DNA from: Sulfitobacter sp. SK011
GTDB lineage: Bacteria; Pseudomonadota; Alphaproteobacteria; Rhodobacterales; Rhodobacteraceae
Assembly (NCBI RefSeq): GCF_003352065.1
Contig: NZ_CP025803.1
Coordinates: 620,001-684,000 of the forward strand
DNA length: 64,000 bases
Reading direction: 5' to 3'
Positions 39,249-48,155 of the stretch are shown one piece after another. Each line of letters starts with the position of its first letter. The first letter of the stretch is position 1. Below the pieces are notes generated by a model that saw only the letters and a program-made list of their open reading frames with translations, did no database searches and was not told where the DNA came from. The translations under genes were made by a program, and so were the position numbers.

Positions 39249-39330
39249 GGAATCGAATGGAATTTTACTGCAACCTCATGGATAAGACTGTAATCAAGCC
39301 CCGGGTAACACTGACGGACAGGACGACCGC

Positions 39331-40329
39331 ATGTCAGCAACGTTAAAGGATGTGGCATTAAAAGCTGGGGTTTCTACCTCGGCTGTTTCACGTACTTTTA
39401 CGGATGGCGCGTCGGTGTCCGACAAGATGCGTCGAAAAGTGGAAAAAGCTGCGAATGAATTGGGTTACAGCCCAAATTTCCTCGCACGCAGCCTGACGAC
39501 ACGCCGTACCAAGTTGATCGGTTTGGTCAGCAATAACTTTCACAATCCTATCTTTTTGGAAGTGTTTGACCTCTTTACACGAGGGCTTCAGGACCGGGGA
39601 CTTCGCCCGTTGCTGGTCAACCTCAGCAACGAAACCGATCCCGAACAATCGGTCCAGATGCTGCGCCAATACTCGGTTGATGGTGTTGTCGTGGCGTCCT
39701 CAACCTTACCACCTGCATTTTCCAAAGCGTTTCGAGACAAGCGAATCCCTGTCGTCAATACATTTGGTCGATATTCCAGCAGTCCCGAAGTGCATGTGGT
39801 GGGGATTGATAACGCCGAAGCGGGGCGTATGGCCGCGCGCGAATTGATTGACCGCGCATACAAGAACATCGCGTTTCTGGGCGGGCCAGAAGAGGCGACC
39901 TCGACACAGGATCGCCTCAAAGGTTTTCTCGAGGAAGTTTCAAAACATCCAGATATCAATGTCAGTTTTTCGTTTGCCACACAGTATTCGTTCCAGGCGG
40001 GACGGGCCGAAATGATGCGCCTGGCAAAGGGCACATTAGCCGAGGCCTATTTTTGCGGTGACGATGTTCTGTCCATTGGATCTCTGAGCGCGGTCAAAGA
40101 CCTCGGTTTGAGCGTGCCTAGGGATGTTGGGCTGATTGGCTTGAACGATATGGAAATGTCGAGTTGGGAAAACATCTCGCTGACGACCATTCATCAACCA
40201 ATCAAACAGATCATCAACTCTTCGGTTGAATTGATGGCAGCGATGTTGGACGAGCCCGACCGCTATCCCGAAGCACGGCTTTTTCCGTGTCGGGTGATAG
40301 AGCGGAACACATTGCGGCCCCGCCCTTAG
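39331..40329 (+). CDS. LacI-family transcriptional regulator
   Basis: A 332-aa repressor. The N-terminal HTH is canonical (ATLKDVALKAGVSTSAVSRT, NELGYSPNFLARSLTTRRT), followed by a periplasmic-binding-like sensor (LIGLVSNNFHNPIFLEVFDL to GLIGLNDMEMSSWENISLTT). It is divergent from the ABC transporter and ends 2 bp from a convergent dehydrogenase. The two matching palindromes in this region are its probable targets, so it likely controls both transporter and inositol-catabolic operons. Effector unknown. Many inositol clusters use an RpiR-type IolR instead. Confidence 0.93.
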   Translation: MSATLKDVALKAGVSTSAVSRTFTDGASVSDKMRRKVEKAANELGYSPNFLARSLTTRRTKLIGLVSNNFHNPIFLEVFDLFTRGLQDRGLRPLLVNLSNETDPEQSVQMLRQYSVDGVVVASSTLPPAFSKAFRDKRIPVVNTFGRYSSSPEVHVVGIDNAEAGRMAARELIDRAYKNIAFLGGPEEATSTQDRLKGFLEEVSKHPDINVSFSFATQYSFQAGRAEMMRLAKGTLAEAYFCGDDVLSIGSLSAVKDLGLSVPRDVGLIGLNDMEMSSWENISLTTIHQPIKQIINSSVELMAAMLDEPDRYPEARLFPCRVIERNTLRPRP

Positions 40330-40330
40330 G

Positions 40331-41467
40331 TTATGTCCGAAACATCGGTGGTCTGGCATCCAACCAATCGCCATTTTGCTGCGCCGACGCCACAGCGGCA
40401 TAAACTGCGCCCATAGATCTGACACCATCAGCGGCACTTGGCAGGCTATCTCGCACCTCGCCCGAAATTGCATCTGCCAGATCGCAGTAGATGTTTGCGA
40501 CTGCCAATGGGAAACCTTCTGGATGCGCAATCGAAACGCGCGACAGGCGCTGCGCATCTTCATGCAGCCCGGCTTCGCCCTTTTCGATGATCTGCGTACG
40601 TCCGCCCACAGGTGTATAGATCAGTTGATTGGGCTGCTCAGACGCCCAACGCAGTCCGCCAGTTTCCCCGAAAACCTGGATATCAAACCCATGCTGGCGG
40701 CCAATCGCGACTGAGGATGTCCACAGGCGACCAACTGTACCTCCGGTCATACGGAAGTTGACCATTGCGTCATCTTCCAACTCACGTGAGGGGATGGTGG
40801 ACGCAAAATCAGCGGATAGTTTTTCGACCTCGTCATCGCAGACAAAGCTTGCCATGTGCATCGCGTGGATGCCGCAGTCTGCGAATTGCCCGGACACGCC
40901 CGCCATTGCCGGATCATACCGCCAGCGTACACGCGGGTTGTCCGCGTCCGTTGCATCGCCATGATGGCCATGGCTGAAGTTTGTGACAACCAGCCGGATT
41001 TTCCCCAGTTCCCCGGCCCGCACCATCGCGCGGGCCTGACGCACCATCGGATAGGCGGAATAGCAATAATTTACCGAACAGACCTTTCCGGTGGATTTTG
41101 CAACACGCACGATCTCTTCACCTTGTTCGACCGTCATCGTCATGGGTTTTTCACACAAAACGTTGAAACCTGCCTCCAAGAAGGCCTTGGTGATTTCGAA
41201 ATGGGTGGCATTCGGTGTTGCCACGGTAACAAGGTCAACACGATCGGCACGGTTCTTTTCCCCTGCCAGCATCTCGCGCCAGTCGCCATAGGCACGATCA
41301 GGATCGATGCCCAAACGCGTGGCATAGGCCCGCCCCGCATCCGCGCGATGGTCAAGCGCGCCTGCCACAAATTCGAACCGCCCATCGGCCTGCGCACCCA
41401 ACCTGTGGGCAGGTCCAATCTGGCTGCCTTCGCCGCCTCCGATCATACCCCATTTCAGCTTTTTCAT
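40331..41467 (-). CDS. Gfo/Idh/MocA-family oxidoreductase (1)
   Basis: A 378-aa NAD(P)-dependent sugar or cyclitol dehydrogenase. The nucleotide-binding start is WGMIGGGEGSQIGPAHR and the family lysine is in LCEKPMTMT. The C-terminal catalytic half contains DCGIHAMHMASF with the expected Asp and His residues. The subfamily with GGGEGSQIG often occurs in inositol clusters and may act on a keto-inositol or scyllo-inositol. It is the third gene of a leftward operon, 13 bp after the iolE-like gene. The gene is preceded by AAGGAT. Confidence 0.88.
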   Translation of the reverse strand: MKKLKWGMIGGGEGSQIGPAHRLGAQADGRFEFVAGALDHRADAGRAYATRLGIDPDRAYGDWREMLAGEKNRADRVDLVTVATPNATHFEITKAFLEAGFNVLCEKPMTMTVEQGEEIVRVAKSTGKVCSVNYCYSAYPMVRQARAMVRAGELGKIRLVVTNFSHGHHGDATDADNPRVRWRYDPAMAGVSGQFADCGIHAMHMASFVCDDEVEKLSADFASTIPSRELEDDAMVNFRMTGGTVGRLWTSSVAIGRQHGFDIQVFGETGGLRWASEQPNQLIYTPVGGRTQIIEKGEAGLHEDAQRLSRVSIAHPEGFPLAVANIYCDLADAISGEVRDSLPSAADGVRSMGAVYAAVASAQQNGDWLDARPPMFRT

Positions 41468-41479
41468 ATGAATTTATCC

Positions 41480-42370
41480 TTAGAAACCAATTGACTGAAG
41501 ATATTCGCGGTTTGCCCGCGCATCTTCTAAAGGAGTGCCGGGCAGCGCCGGGTCGCAGTCTTGCTCGACGGTACACCATCCTTCAAAATTCGCATCCAGC
41601 AGACGTTGACGCACGGCCGGGAAATCCACATCGCCCTGACCGAGTTTGCAGAAAATACCCTGACCGCAGGCCGTATAAAAATCGGTGCGGTTTTCCACCA
41701 CATTCGCCTTGATAGCCGGGTCGATATCTTTGAAGTGCATGTACGAAATGCGGTCCATGTGCCGATCCATGAATGCGACGGGATCATAGCCCGCATAAGA
41801 ATGGTGGCCGGTGTCAAAGCAGATTTTCAGAATGCTGTCGTCAACTTCATCAAGCAGCCTTTCAAGCTCAGGTTCAAAGTCCATAAAGCCCGCCGCATGT
41901 GCGTGAATGCCAACAGTCAGCCCATATTCGTCGGTCCCGAGTCTGGCGATGGTGGCAATGCGATCCCGGAATGCGGTCCATTCGGCTTTGTCCATCTGTT
42001 CGGCCTCGTGCGCACGGCCGGCCGTAGGAGCGCGGCGTGGCGAAATGCTGTCGATTAAGACAAGATGCTGCGCGCCGTGGGCAGACAACGCTTTACAAGT
42101 GCGCACAGAAGCGTCCAGCACATCATCCCACTTTGCCGGATCATGAAAGGCGCGAAAGACAACGCCACCGATGATTTCCAAACCGCGTGCGTTCAGCTCG
42201 GGGGCCAACACAGTGGGGTCCTCGGGCATATAGCCAATCGGCCCCAATTCAATCCCGGTATATCCGGCAGTTGCACATTGATCCAAAACGGACTGCCAGG
42301 TTGGATATGAAGGGTCGCTGGGAAATTCGATGCCCCAAGAACAAGGGGCATTGCCTATTCTGATTGTCAT
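41480..42370 (-). CDS. iolE: Sugar phosphate isomerase/epimerase-like, probable inosose dehydratase
   Basis: A 296-aa TIM-barrel protein of the AP-endonuclease-2 fold. ATG 42370 starts at TIRIGNAPCSWGIEF, resembling IolE/IolH proteins. Metal-ligand regions are GIHAHAAGFMD, CFDTGHHSYAGYDPV and SYMHFKDIDPAI, and GQGDVDFPAV and CTVEQDCDP complete the site. IolE dehydrates 2-keto-myo-inositol; the adjacent iolD supports this, but IolH-type or epimerase activity cannot be excluded. It lies between the two leftward dehydrogenases. Confidence 0.78.
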   Translation of the reverse strand: MTIRIGNAPCSWGIEFPSDPSYPTWQSVLDQCATAGYTGIELGPIGYMPEDPTVLAPELNARGLEIIGGVVFRAFHDPAKWDDVLDASVRTCKALSAHGAQHLVLIDSISPRRAPTAGRAHEAEQMDKAEWTAFRDRIATIARLGTDEYGLTVGIHAHAAGFMDFEPELERLLDEVDDSILKICFDTGHHSYAGYDPVAFMDRHMDRISYMHFKDIDPAIKANVVENRTDFYTACGQGIFCKLGQGDVDFPAVRQRLLDANFEGWCTVEQDCDPALPGTPLEDARANREYLQSIGF

Positions 42371-42390
42371 TTTGATGCCTTTCGAAAAGG

Positions 42391-43488
42391 TTAGACGCTT
42401 GCCACGTCGATCCATGTTTTGCTACGGGACGACGCCATTGCAGCAGCAATAACTTGGTTCACTTCCATGCCATCCTGAAATGTTGGCCAAACTGGGATTT
42501 TGGTTTCAATCGCGTGCAGAAAATCCCGCGCTTCGATGGTGATCTGGTCTTGATACCCTGTGCCATGCCCGGGGCCTTGGCAGAATGCCTCATAGTCCGG
42601 GTGCGCGGGGCCGGTCAGGATCTTGCGAAAACCACGGGTTTTTTCAGGCTCGTCCATCGAATAGAGCCAAAGTGCGTTTTGATCTTCCTGATCAAATCGA
42701 ATGGCACCTTTGGTCCCGGTTATTTCGTAGGCATAGCCCATTTTGCGGCCATGACTGATCCGGCTAAAATACATTTGTCCCATGGCACCGTTTTGAAATC
42801 GGCACATCATCTGACCGTGGTCGTCGTTGGTCACGTTGCCGCCCGGTCGCTTGTCATGTACCGTTTCAACTTCGGCAATCACCGACATTATCGGTCCGAT
42901 CAGCGCCAGCGCTCCGTTCACCATATGCGGTGCCAGATCGCCCATTGTGCCATTTGCATCCCCATCGGTGCGCCAGTTGGCAGGCGATTGGGGATCTGCC
43001 AGAAAATCTTCGGTATGTTCTCCGCGAAACCACGTAACGTCGCCAATCGCGCCATCGGAAATCAGCTGCCGCGCAAATTGGCTGGCAGGCGTTCGGATGT
43101 AATTGAAACCCGTCATGCTGATCTGACCAGCGGCGGCTTTCACCATGGCCCTGCTGTCGACAAGAGATGCGCCAAGGGGTTTTTCGCAAAACACCGGCTT
43201 GTTTAAGGCGAACGCGGCTTCTGCTATTGCGCGATGGGTTTCTTGCGGGGATGCAATGATGATCGCCTCGACCTTTGGGTCGGCAACAAGCGTTTCCCAA
43301 TTGTCTGTTGCGCGGGCAAAGCCAAAGGCCTTACGATATGTCTCAGCACTTTTGGCGCTGCGGGCACAGACCATTTCAAGACGGGGACGCAGCGTTGTGT
43401 CAAATATCGGTCCGACCGCTGACATAGCAACGGCGTGGGCCTTGCCCATATAGCCGCCGCCAATAATACCAATGCCTATTTCAGTCAT
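42391..43488 (-). CDS. Gfo/Idh/MocA-family oxidoreductase (2)
   Basis: A 365-aa dehydrogenase starting at ATG 43488 (IGIGIIGGGYMGKAHAVA). The lysine motif is FCEKPLGAS and the catalytic-domain His is in DLAPHMVNGALAL. An upstream in-frame extension would run toward the operator and is not needed. It is the first gene of the leftward dehydrogenase-iolE-dehydrogenase operon and diverges from iolD with the second LacI-type operator between them. A cyclitol or sugar is the probable substrate. Confidence 0.88.
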   Translation of the reverse strand: MTEIGIGIIGGGYMGKAHAVAMSAVGPIFDTTLRPRLEMVCARSAKSAETYRKAFGFARATDNWETLVADPKVEAIIIASPQETHRAIAEAAFALNKPVFCEKPLGASLVDSRAMVKAAAGQISMTGFNYIRTPASQFARQLISDGAIGDVTWFRGEHTEDFLADPQSPANWRTDGDANGTMGDLAPHMVNGALALIGPIMSVIAEVETVHDKRPGGNVTNDDHGQMMCRFQNGAMGQMYFSRISHGRKMGYAYEITGTKGAIRFDQEDQNALWLYSMDEPEKTRGFRKILTGPAHPDYEAFCQGPGHGTGYQDQITIEARDFLHAIETKIPVWPTFQDGMEVNQVIAAAMASSRSKTWIDVASV

Positions 43489-43514
43489 TGCACTGCGCTT
43501 TCCATGAATTTGGG

Positions 43515-43532
43515 TTTGCAACCGGTTGCAAA
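43515..43532. promoter_or_regulatory. LacI-type operator, site 2
   Basis: TTTGCAACCGGTTGCAAA is a perfect 18-bp palindrome identical to the core of site 1 at 39229-39248. It lies in the divergent promoter region of the dehydrogenase (2) operon and the iolD operon, 27 bp and 74 bp from their starts. The same LacI protein should bind both. Confidence 0.85.
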
Positions 43533-43605
43533 ATAAGTATCGTCAGATTCGAAAACACGCAAGCTGCAATCGCTCAAGGTGGCCAAAAATGGGATTTCAT
43601 CAGCA

Positions 43606-45471
43606 ATGACCGACAGCACAATTCAACTGACGACCGCACAGGCGATCATCCGGTTCCTGGCGAACCAGTATATCGAGGTGGATGACCAAGAGTGGCGCGT
43701 CTGCGGTGGTGGATTTGGCATTTTTGGCCACGGCAATGTCACCTGTCTGGGTGAGGCGCTTTATGATGCCCGCGATGCGCTGCCGCTTTATCGGGGTCAG
43801 AATGAACAGAGCATGGGATTTGCCGCTGCAGGCTATGCCAAGCAATGGTTGCGCCAGCGGTTTATGTTTTGCACTTCCAGCGCAGGGCCCGGCACAGCGA
43901 ACCTTTTGACCGCAGCGGCACTTGCGCACGCCAACCGTCTGCCGATGCTGATGTTGTGCGGCGATACGTTTCTGACGCGGTTGCCTGATCCCGTGCTGCA
44001 ACAGCTTGAGCATTTTGGGAATCCGACGCTGGGGGTGAACGACGCCTTTAGATCGGTGAGCCGCTTTTGGGATCGCATCACCCATCCCGCGCAAATCCTT
44101 CAATCGCTGCCCGCTGCACTGGCAACGATGCTGGACCCTGCCGATTGCGGCCCTGCCTTTATTGGATTGCCGCAGGATGTGCAGGGATGGACCTATGATT
44201 ATCCCGAAAGTTTCTTTGCAAAGCGTGTGCATCGGATCAGACGCCAAGCGGCGGATGCATCAGAGGTCGCAGATGCGGCGAAACTGTTGGCTGGTGCAAA
44301 GCGCCCGATTCTTATTGCAGGCGGCGGTGTTCAGTATTCCGGGGCGGTTGCGGAATTGACAGCCTTTGCAGAGGCACATGACATTCCCGTGGTTGAAACG
44401 ATCGCGGGCCGTGCGAACCTTACTCAAAACCACGCGCTCAACATCGGCCCTGTGGGCGTCACCGGGTCAGACAGCGCGAATGCTGTGGCCGAAAAAGCGG
44501 ATGTGATTCTGGCAGTCGGCACGCGGCTCCAGGATTTCACGACCGGGTCATGGACAGCCTTTGCCAAAGATGCACGGATCATTGGGCTAAACGTCGGGCG
44601 GCATGATGCGATGAAGCATTTATCGCTGCCGGTTGTGGGGGATGCCAAACTTGGGCTGGTGGCGCTGGGCAAGGCGCTGAGCGGCTACAAAACGCCGACC
44701 GACTGGACCGGATTTGCCCAAGAGGCGCGGGCCAAATGGGTTGCCTACACTGACAAGGTCACCGCACCGGGCAATGGACCCAATTCATATGCCCAAGCGA
44801 TCCGCGTGGCGAACGACTTGTGTGATCCGCGTGACCGTGTCGTGGCCGCCGCTGGTGGCCTGCCCGCCGAAGTCACAGCACATTGGCAAACCAAGGACAT
44901 CGGTACTGTCGACGTCGAATTTGGCTTTTCCTGCATGGGATATGAAATTGCCGGTGGATGGGGTGCGCGCATTGCCCAATTTGAACGTGAACCCGGCAAG
45001 GATACAATCGTGTTCACAGGCGACGGTTCATATCTGCTGATGAATTCAGACATTTATTCATCTGTCCTGACGCGGCGCAAGCTGATCATCTGTGTGCTCG
45101 ACAATGGTGGATTTGCCGTGATCAACAAGCTGCAAAACAACACTGGCAATGAGAGCTTTAACAACCTGATCGCGGATTGTCCGACGGTACCCGATGCCTT
45201 TGCCGTCGATTTTGAGGCGCACGCGGCGTCGATGGGTGCGCACGCCGAAACTGTCGCAAATCCGGTCGAATTTGGAGAGGCTTTCAAACGTGCCAAGGCC
45301 GCCGATAAAACCAGCGTTATCGTCATGAAAGTTGACGCCTACGAGGGGTGGACGAGCCAAGGCCACACATGGTGGGAAGTCGGCACGCCGCATCTGTCTG
45401 ACAATCACAATGTCACCGAAAAACACAAAGAGATTGAAGCATCACGCAGCAAACAACGAAAGGGCGTTTGA
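43606..45471 (+). CDS. iolD: 3D-(3,5/4)-trihydroxycyclohexane-1,2-dione hydrolase
   Basis: A 621-aa thiamin-diphosphate enzyme that opens the inositol-derived ring to 5-deoxyglucuronate. The N-terminal domain has the cofactor glutamate (YRGQNEQSMGFAAAGYAK) and FCTSSAGPGTANLLTAAALA; the C-terminal domain binds the cofactor (FTGDGSYLLMNSDIYSSV, CVLDNGGFAVINKLQNN). WGARIA and GFSCMGYEIAGGWG are IolD-like. ATG 43606 is chosen; a GTG at 43579 with AAGGTGG is an alternative start giving nine more residues. It opens the rightward catabolic operon and its stop overlaps the next start by 1 bp. Confidence 0.92.
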   Translation: MTDSTIQLTTAQAIIRFLANQYIEVDDQEWRVCGGGFGIFGHGNVTCLGEALYDARDALPLYRGQNEQSMGFAAAGYAKQWLRQRFMFCTSSAGPGTANLLTAAALAHANRLPMLMLCGDTFLTRLPDPVLQQLEHFGNPTLGVNDAFRSVSRFWDRITHPAQILQSLPAALATMLDPADCGPAFIGLPQDVQGWTYDYPESFFAKRVHRIRRQAADASEVADAAKLLAGAKRPILIAGGGVQYSGAVAELTAFAEAHDIPVVETIAGRANLTQNHALNIGPVGVTGSDSANAVAEKADVILAVGTRLQDFTTGSWTAFAKDARIIGLNVGRHDAMKHLSLPVVGDAKLGLVALGKALSGYKTPTDWTGFAQEARAKWVAYTDKVTAPGNGPNSYAQAIRVANDLCDPRDRVVAAAGGLPAEVTAHWQTKDIGTVDVEFGFSCMGYEIAGGWGARIAQFEREPGKDTIVFTGDGSYLLMNSDIYSSVLTRRKLIICVLDNGGFAVINKLQNNTGNESFNNLIADCPTVPDAFAVDFEAHAASMGAHAETVANPVEFGEAFKRAKAADKTSVIVMKVDAYEGWTSQGHTWWEVGTPHLSDNHNVTEKHKEIEASRSKQRKGV

Positions 45472-46310
45472 TGAAGAGTTTCACAGCAAAGACAGCAAAT
45501 CCTGATGTCATCGTTGATGAGTTGCTGAATGGTGGCGGGGCTGTCAAAATCTCTGGATTGTTTACGCCCGAGCAAATCGCCGAAGCCCGCGCCATTGTCA
45601 TGGTACATTCCGAACAGAACGCAGAGAAAGTGACCCACTTCCAAGGTGCCGCTGAGCAGGAAGGCAAAATTAGCCTGCAACGCCGTGTCTGGAACCTGCT
45701 GGCCAAGGGCGAGGTGTTTTCGCAGATGGCAGCCCATCCCGTTCTGATGGACATTTTACGCAAATTTCTAGGGACCGAATTCATCATGGGCTCGATTGCT
45801 GCGAACCGGATATTGCCAGGTGGGCCGGGGCAGGAGCCGCATGTGGACTATCCCTATTGGGACTTTCACAAACCTGAAACGCACCCCGTTGGTTTTAACG
45901 GATCGTTTCCGATGAATGCGCAGGTTTCCATAATCCTTGATCCTTTCACCGCCGAAAGCGGTGCTACTGGATACTATCCCGGCAGTCAGAAAATGCTGCG
46001 TTACCCTACGCCAGAGGACAAGTTTTACGACAATTGCGCCCAGATGACGGGTGAGCCGGGAGATGTGGCACTGTTTTACGGCGTGACCTGGCATTGCGCG
46101 ATGCCCAACAATTCTGATCACGACCGCAGCGCGATCCTGATTCAATATCTGCCCAAGTGGGTCAAACCGATGGAAGATATTCCCGGTGCCCTGCCGCAGT
46201 CGTTCGTCGATGGTGCCAGCGACGATATCCGACAGCTGATGGGCCTCAACTATCCCTATCCAGAAGTTCTGGACGCGGCCAAGGCTGGCAACACCGAAGG
46301 ACGCAAATGA
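45471..46310 (+). CDS. Phytanoyl-CoA-dioxygenase (PhyH)-family Fe(II)/2-oxoglutarate oxygenase
   Basis: A 279-aa member of the PhyH family. The iron-binding facial triad can be read as His124 and Asp126 (EPHVDYPYWDF) and His208 (YGVTWHCAMPNN), and Arg219 (DHDRSAIL) would bind 2-oxoglutarate. LDPFTAESGATGYYPGSQ is typical. It is placed inside the iol operon (1-bp overlap with iolD, 4-bp overlap with iolC), which is not part of the canonical pathway. It may demethylate, hydroxylate or otherwise open a modified cyclitol; this is inference from position. Confidence 0.85.
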   Translation: MKSFTAKTANPDVIVDELLNGGGAVKISGLFTPEQIAEARAIVMVHSEQNAEKVTHFQGAAEQEGKISLQRRVWNLLAKGEVFSQMAAHPVLMDILRKFLGTEFIMGSIAANRILPGGPGQEPHVDYPYWDFHKPETHPVGFNGSFPMNAQVSIILDPFTAESGATGYYPGSQKMLRYPTPEDKFYDNCAQMTGEPGDVALFYGVTWHCAMPNNSDHDRSAILIQYLPKWVKPMEDIPGALPQSFVDGASDDIRQLMGLNYPYPEVLDAAKAGNTEGRK

Positions 46311-47290
46311 CCGATGTGATGTCAGGTATCAAGCGCAACGCATTTGTTGTGGTAGGGCGCGTGGGAATGGATTTGTTTCCAGCACCCGGCGTTGCGACAG
46401 AACACGCCGACAGTTTTATTGCCGACATGGGCGGGTCATCTGCGAACATTGCTGCTGGCATCGTCAAGCTGGGCGGTACTGCATCGCTGGTGACGTGCGT
46501 ATCAGATGACGCCGTGGGGCGATTTTGCATCAATAAATTGCGCCACTATGGCGTCGATACCAGCTACGTGAAATCCGTAGGTGGCGAGGCCCGCAATTCG
46601 CTGGCGCTTTATGAAAGCCGGATTAAGGATCACCAGTCGGTAATTTACCGAAACGGTGCTGCAGACTTTGAAATGACAGAGGCGGATGTCGAGGCAGTGG
46701 ATTACAGCCAATTTGGCGCGTTGGTCACAGCAGGCACCGTTTTCGCGGCAGAGCCTTCCCGGACTGCGGCTTTTCGCGCGTTCGAACTGGCCCGGGCTGC
46801 GGGACTGCCAATTATTTTTGACGTTGATTATCGGCCGTACAGCTGGCCCTCAGTTCAAGTCGCACAAGAGGTTCTTTCAAAGGCGGGGGATTTGTCGGAC
46901 GTGATCGTCGGCAATGATGAGGAATTTGGATTTATGGCTGGCGGTATCGAAAATGGCTTGGCCAGAGCCCGTCAATTGGCGACCTCCGGTGGGCGGATCG
47001 TGGTTTACAAAATGGGCGAAAAAGGCGCTGTGACATTCTCGGGTAGTCAGGAACTGCGCACCGGCATTTACCCGGTCGATGCTTTGAAACCCACAGGTGC
47101 CGGCGACAGTTTCATGGCTGGTTTCCTGACAAGCCTGGCTGCCGGTGATGGGATGAAATCCGCCGTCCTACGCGGCTCTGCTTGCGCGGCCATTGTTGTG
47201 GCCAAGCCTGGCTGCGCGCCTGCGATGCCATACCCGATCGAACTCGACACCTTTCTTGCCGATCATCCCGGCCCAACTGACGTTGCCTAA
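46307..47290 (+). CDS. iolC: 5-dehydro-2-deoxygluconokinase (PfkB family)
   Basis: A 327-aa sugar kinase. ATG 46307 overlaps the PhyH gene by 4 bp. The N-terminal substrate lid region is MGGSSANIAAGIVKLGG and the anion-hole/catalytic motif is LKPTGAGDSFMAGFLTSLA. IFDVDYRPYSWPS matches IolC proteins, which phosphorylate 2-deoxy-5-keto-gluconate. Position directly before iolB supports this. Confidence 0.88.
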   Translation: MTDVMSGIKRNAFVVVGRVGMDLFPAPGVATEHADSFIADMGGSSANIAAGIVKLGGTASLVTCVSDDAVGRFCINKLRHYGVDTSYVKSVGGEARNSLALYESRIKDHQSVIYRNGAADFEMTEADVEAVDYSQFGALVTAGTVFAAEPSRTAAFRAFELARAAGLPIIFDVDYRPYSWPSVQVAQEVLSKAGDLSDVIVGNDEEFGFMAGGIENGLARARQLATSGGRIVVYKMGEKGAVTFSGSQELRTGIYPVDALKPTGAGDSFMAGFLTSLAAGDGMKSAVLRGSACAAIVVAKPGCAPAMPYPIELDTFLADHPGPTDVA

Positions 47291-47300
47291 AGGAAAATCC

Positions 47301-48155
47301 ATGCATATTGCGCCGCACGACAACAAGAACAAAGCCATCGTTGATGCCAATAACCCTACGGTCCCGCTCAACTACTTCAATATTGTCAGATTAAAAGCGG
47401 GCGAGGCCTTTGAATATCAGGTCCCGGGGTATGAAACCTGCATCGTGCCGGCGACCGGGACGGTAGATGTGTCTGTTGAAGGGGTCTCGTTTGCCGCCCT
47501 TGGCAACCGGGGCAGCGATGTCTGGGACGGTGAACCCGAAGGCGTTTATGCCCCCGTAGGTGCCAAGGTCACGATCGTCGCCACCAAGGATACAGAGACG
47601 TTTGTCGCGGGTGCAAAATATGACAAAGTGCTCGATCCCTTTGACGTGCGCGTGGCCGAGTTGGACAAGGTCCAATATGGCAGCGATGACACCAAAACAC
47701 ATCGCAAGATCAAACATATCCTCGGTCAAAAGCAGCATGGCAAAGTGGGGCGGTTGCTGGTGTCGGAACTGTACACGGTCGGCCAGGGTGGCTGGTCGGG
47801 TTTTCCTGCACACAAGCATGACACGGACCGCACAGACGAAAACGGCAACATCATCGAAACGCGCCATGACGAAACCTATAATTTTCGGTTTCGCCCAAAT
47901 CATGGGGCAGGCGTGCAAATTCTTCAACGTGAAGAGGGCAAACCTGGCGACGCCTATCAACTGATGGACCGTTCCACGATCTGTATCGACAACGGCTATC
48001 ACCCCTGCGCCGTCATGCCGGGATATGAGATGTATTATTTCACTATCCTTGGCGGGCTATCGCAGCGGTCGCTGGTCCAGTTTTTCCAGCCAACGCATGC
48101 CTATCAGGTTGAAACGATCCCCGGCATCAAAGACATGGTGGCCAAGTTCAAATGA
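47301..48155 (+). CDS. iolB: 5-deoxy-glucuronate isomerase
   Basis: A 284-aa cupin-fold isomerase. ATG 47301 has AAAGG at good spacing. Metal-site text includes GFPAHKHDTDR, RHDETYNFRF, and GYHPCAVMPGYEMYYF followed by TILGGLSQRS, all IolB-like. It converts 5-deoxyglucuronate to 5-keto-2-deoxygluconate, between the IolD and IolC steps. The stop overlaps the aldolase gene by 4 bp. Confidence 0.92.
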   Translation: MHIAPHDNKNKAIVDANNPTVPLNYFNIVRLKAGEAFEYQVPGYETCIVPATGTVDVSVEGVSFAALGNRGSDVWDGEPEGVYAPVGAKVTIVATKDTETFVAGAKYDKVLDPFDVRVAELDKVQYGSDDTKTHRKIKHILGQKQHGKVGRLLVSELYTVGQGGWSGFPAHKHDTDRTDENGNIIETRHDETYNFRFRPNHGAGVQILQREEGKPGDAYQLMDRSTICIDNGYHPCAVMPGYEMYYFTILGGLSQRSLVQFFQPTHAYQVETIPGIKDMVAKFK

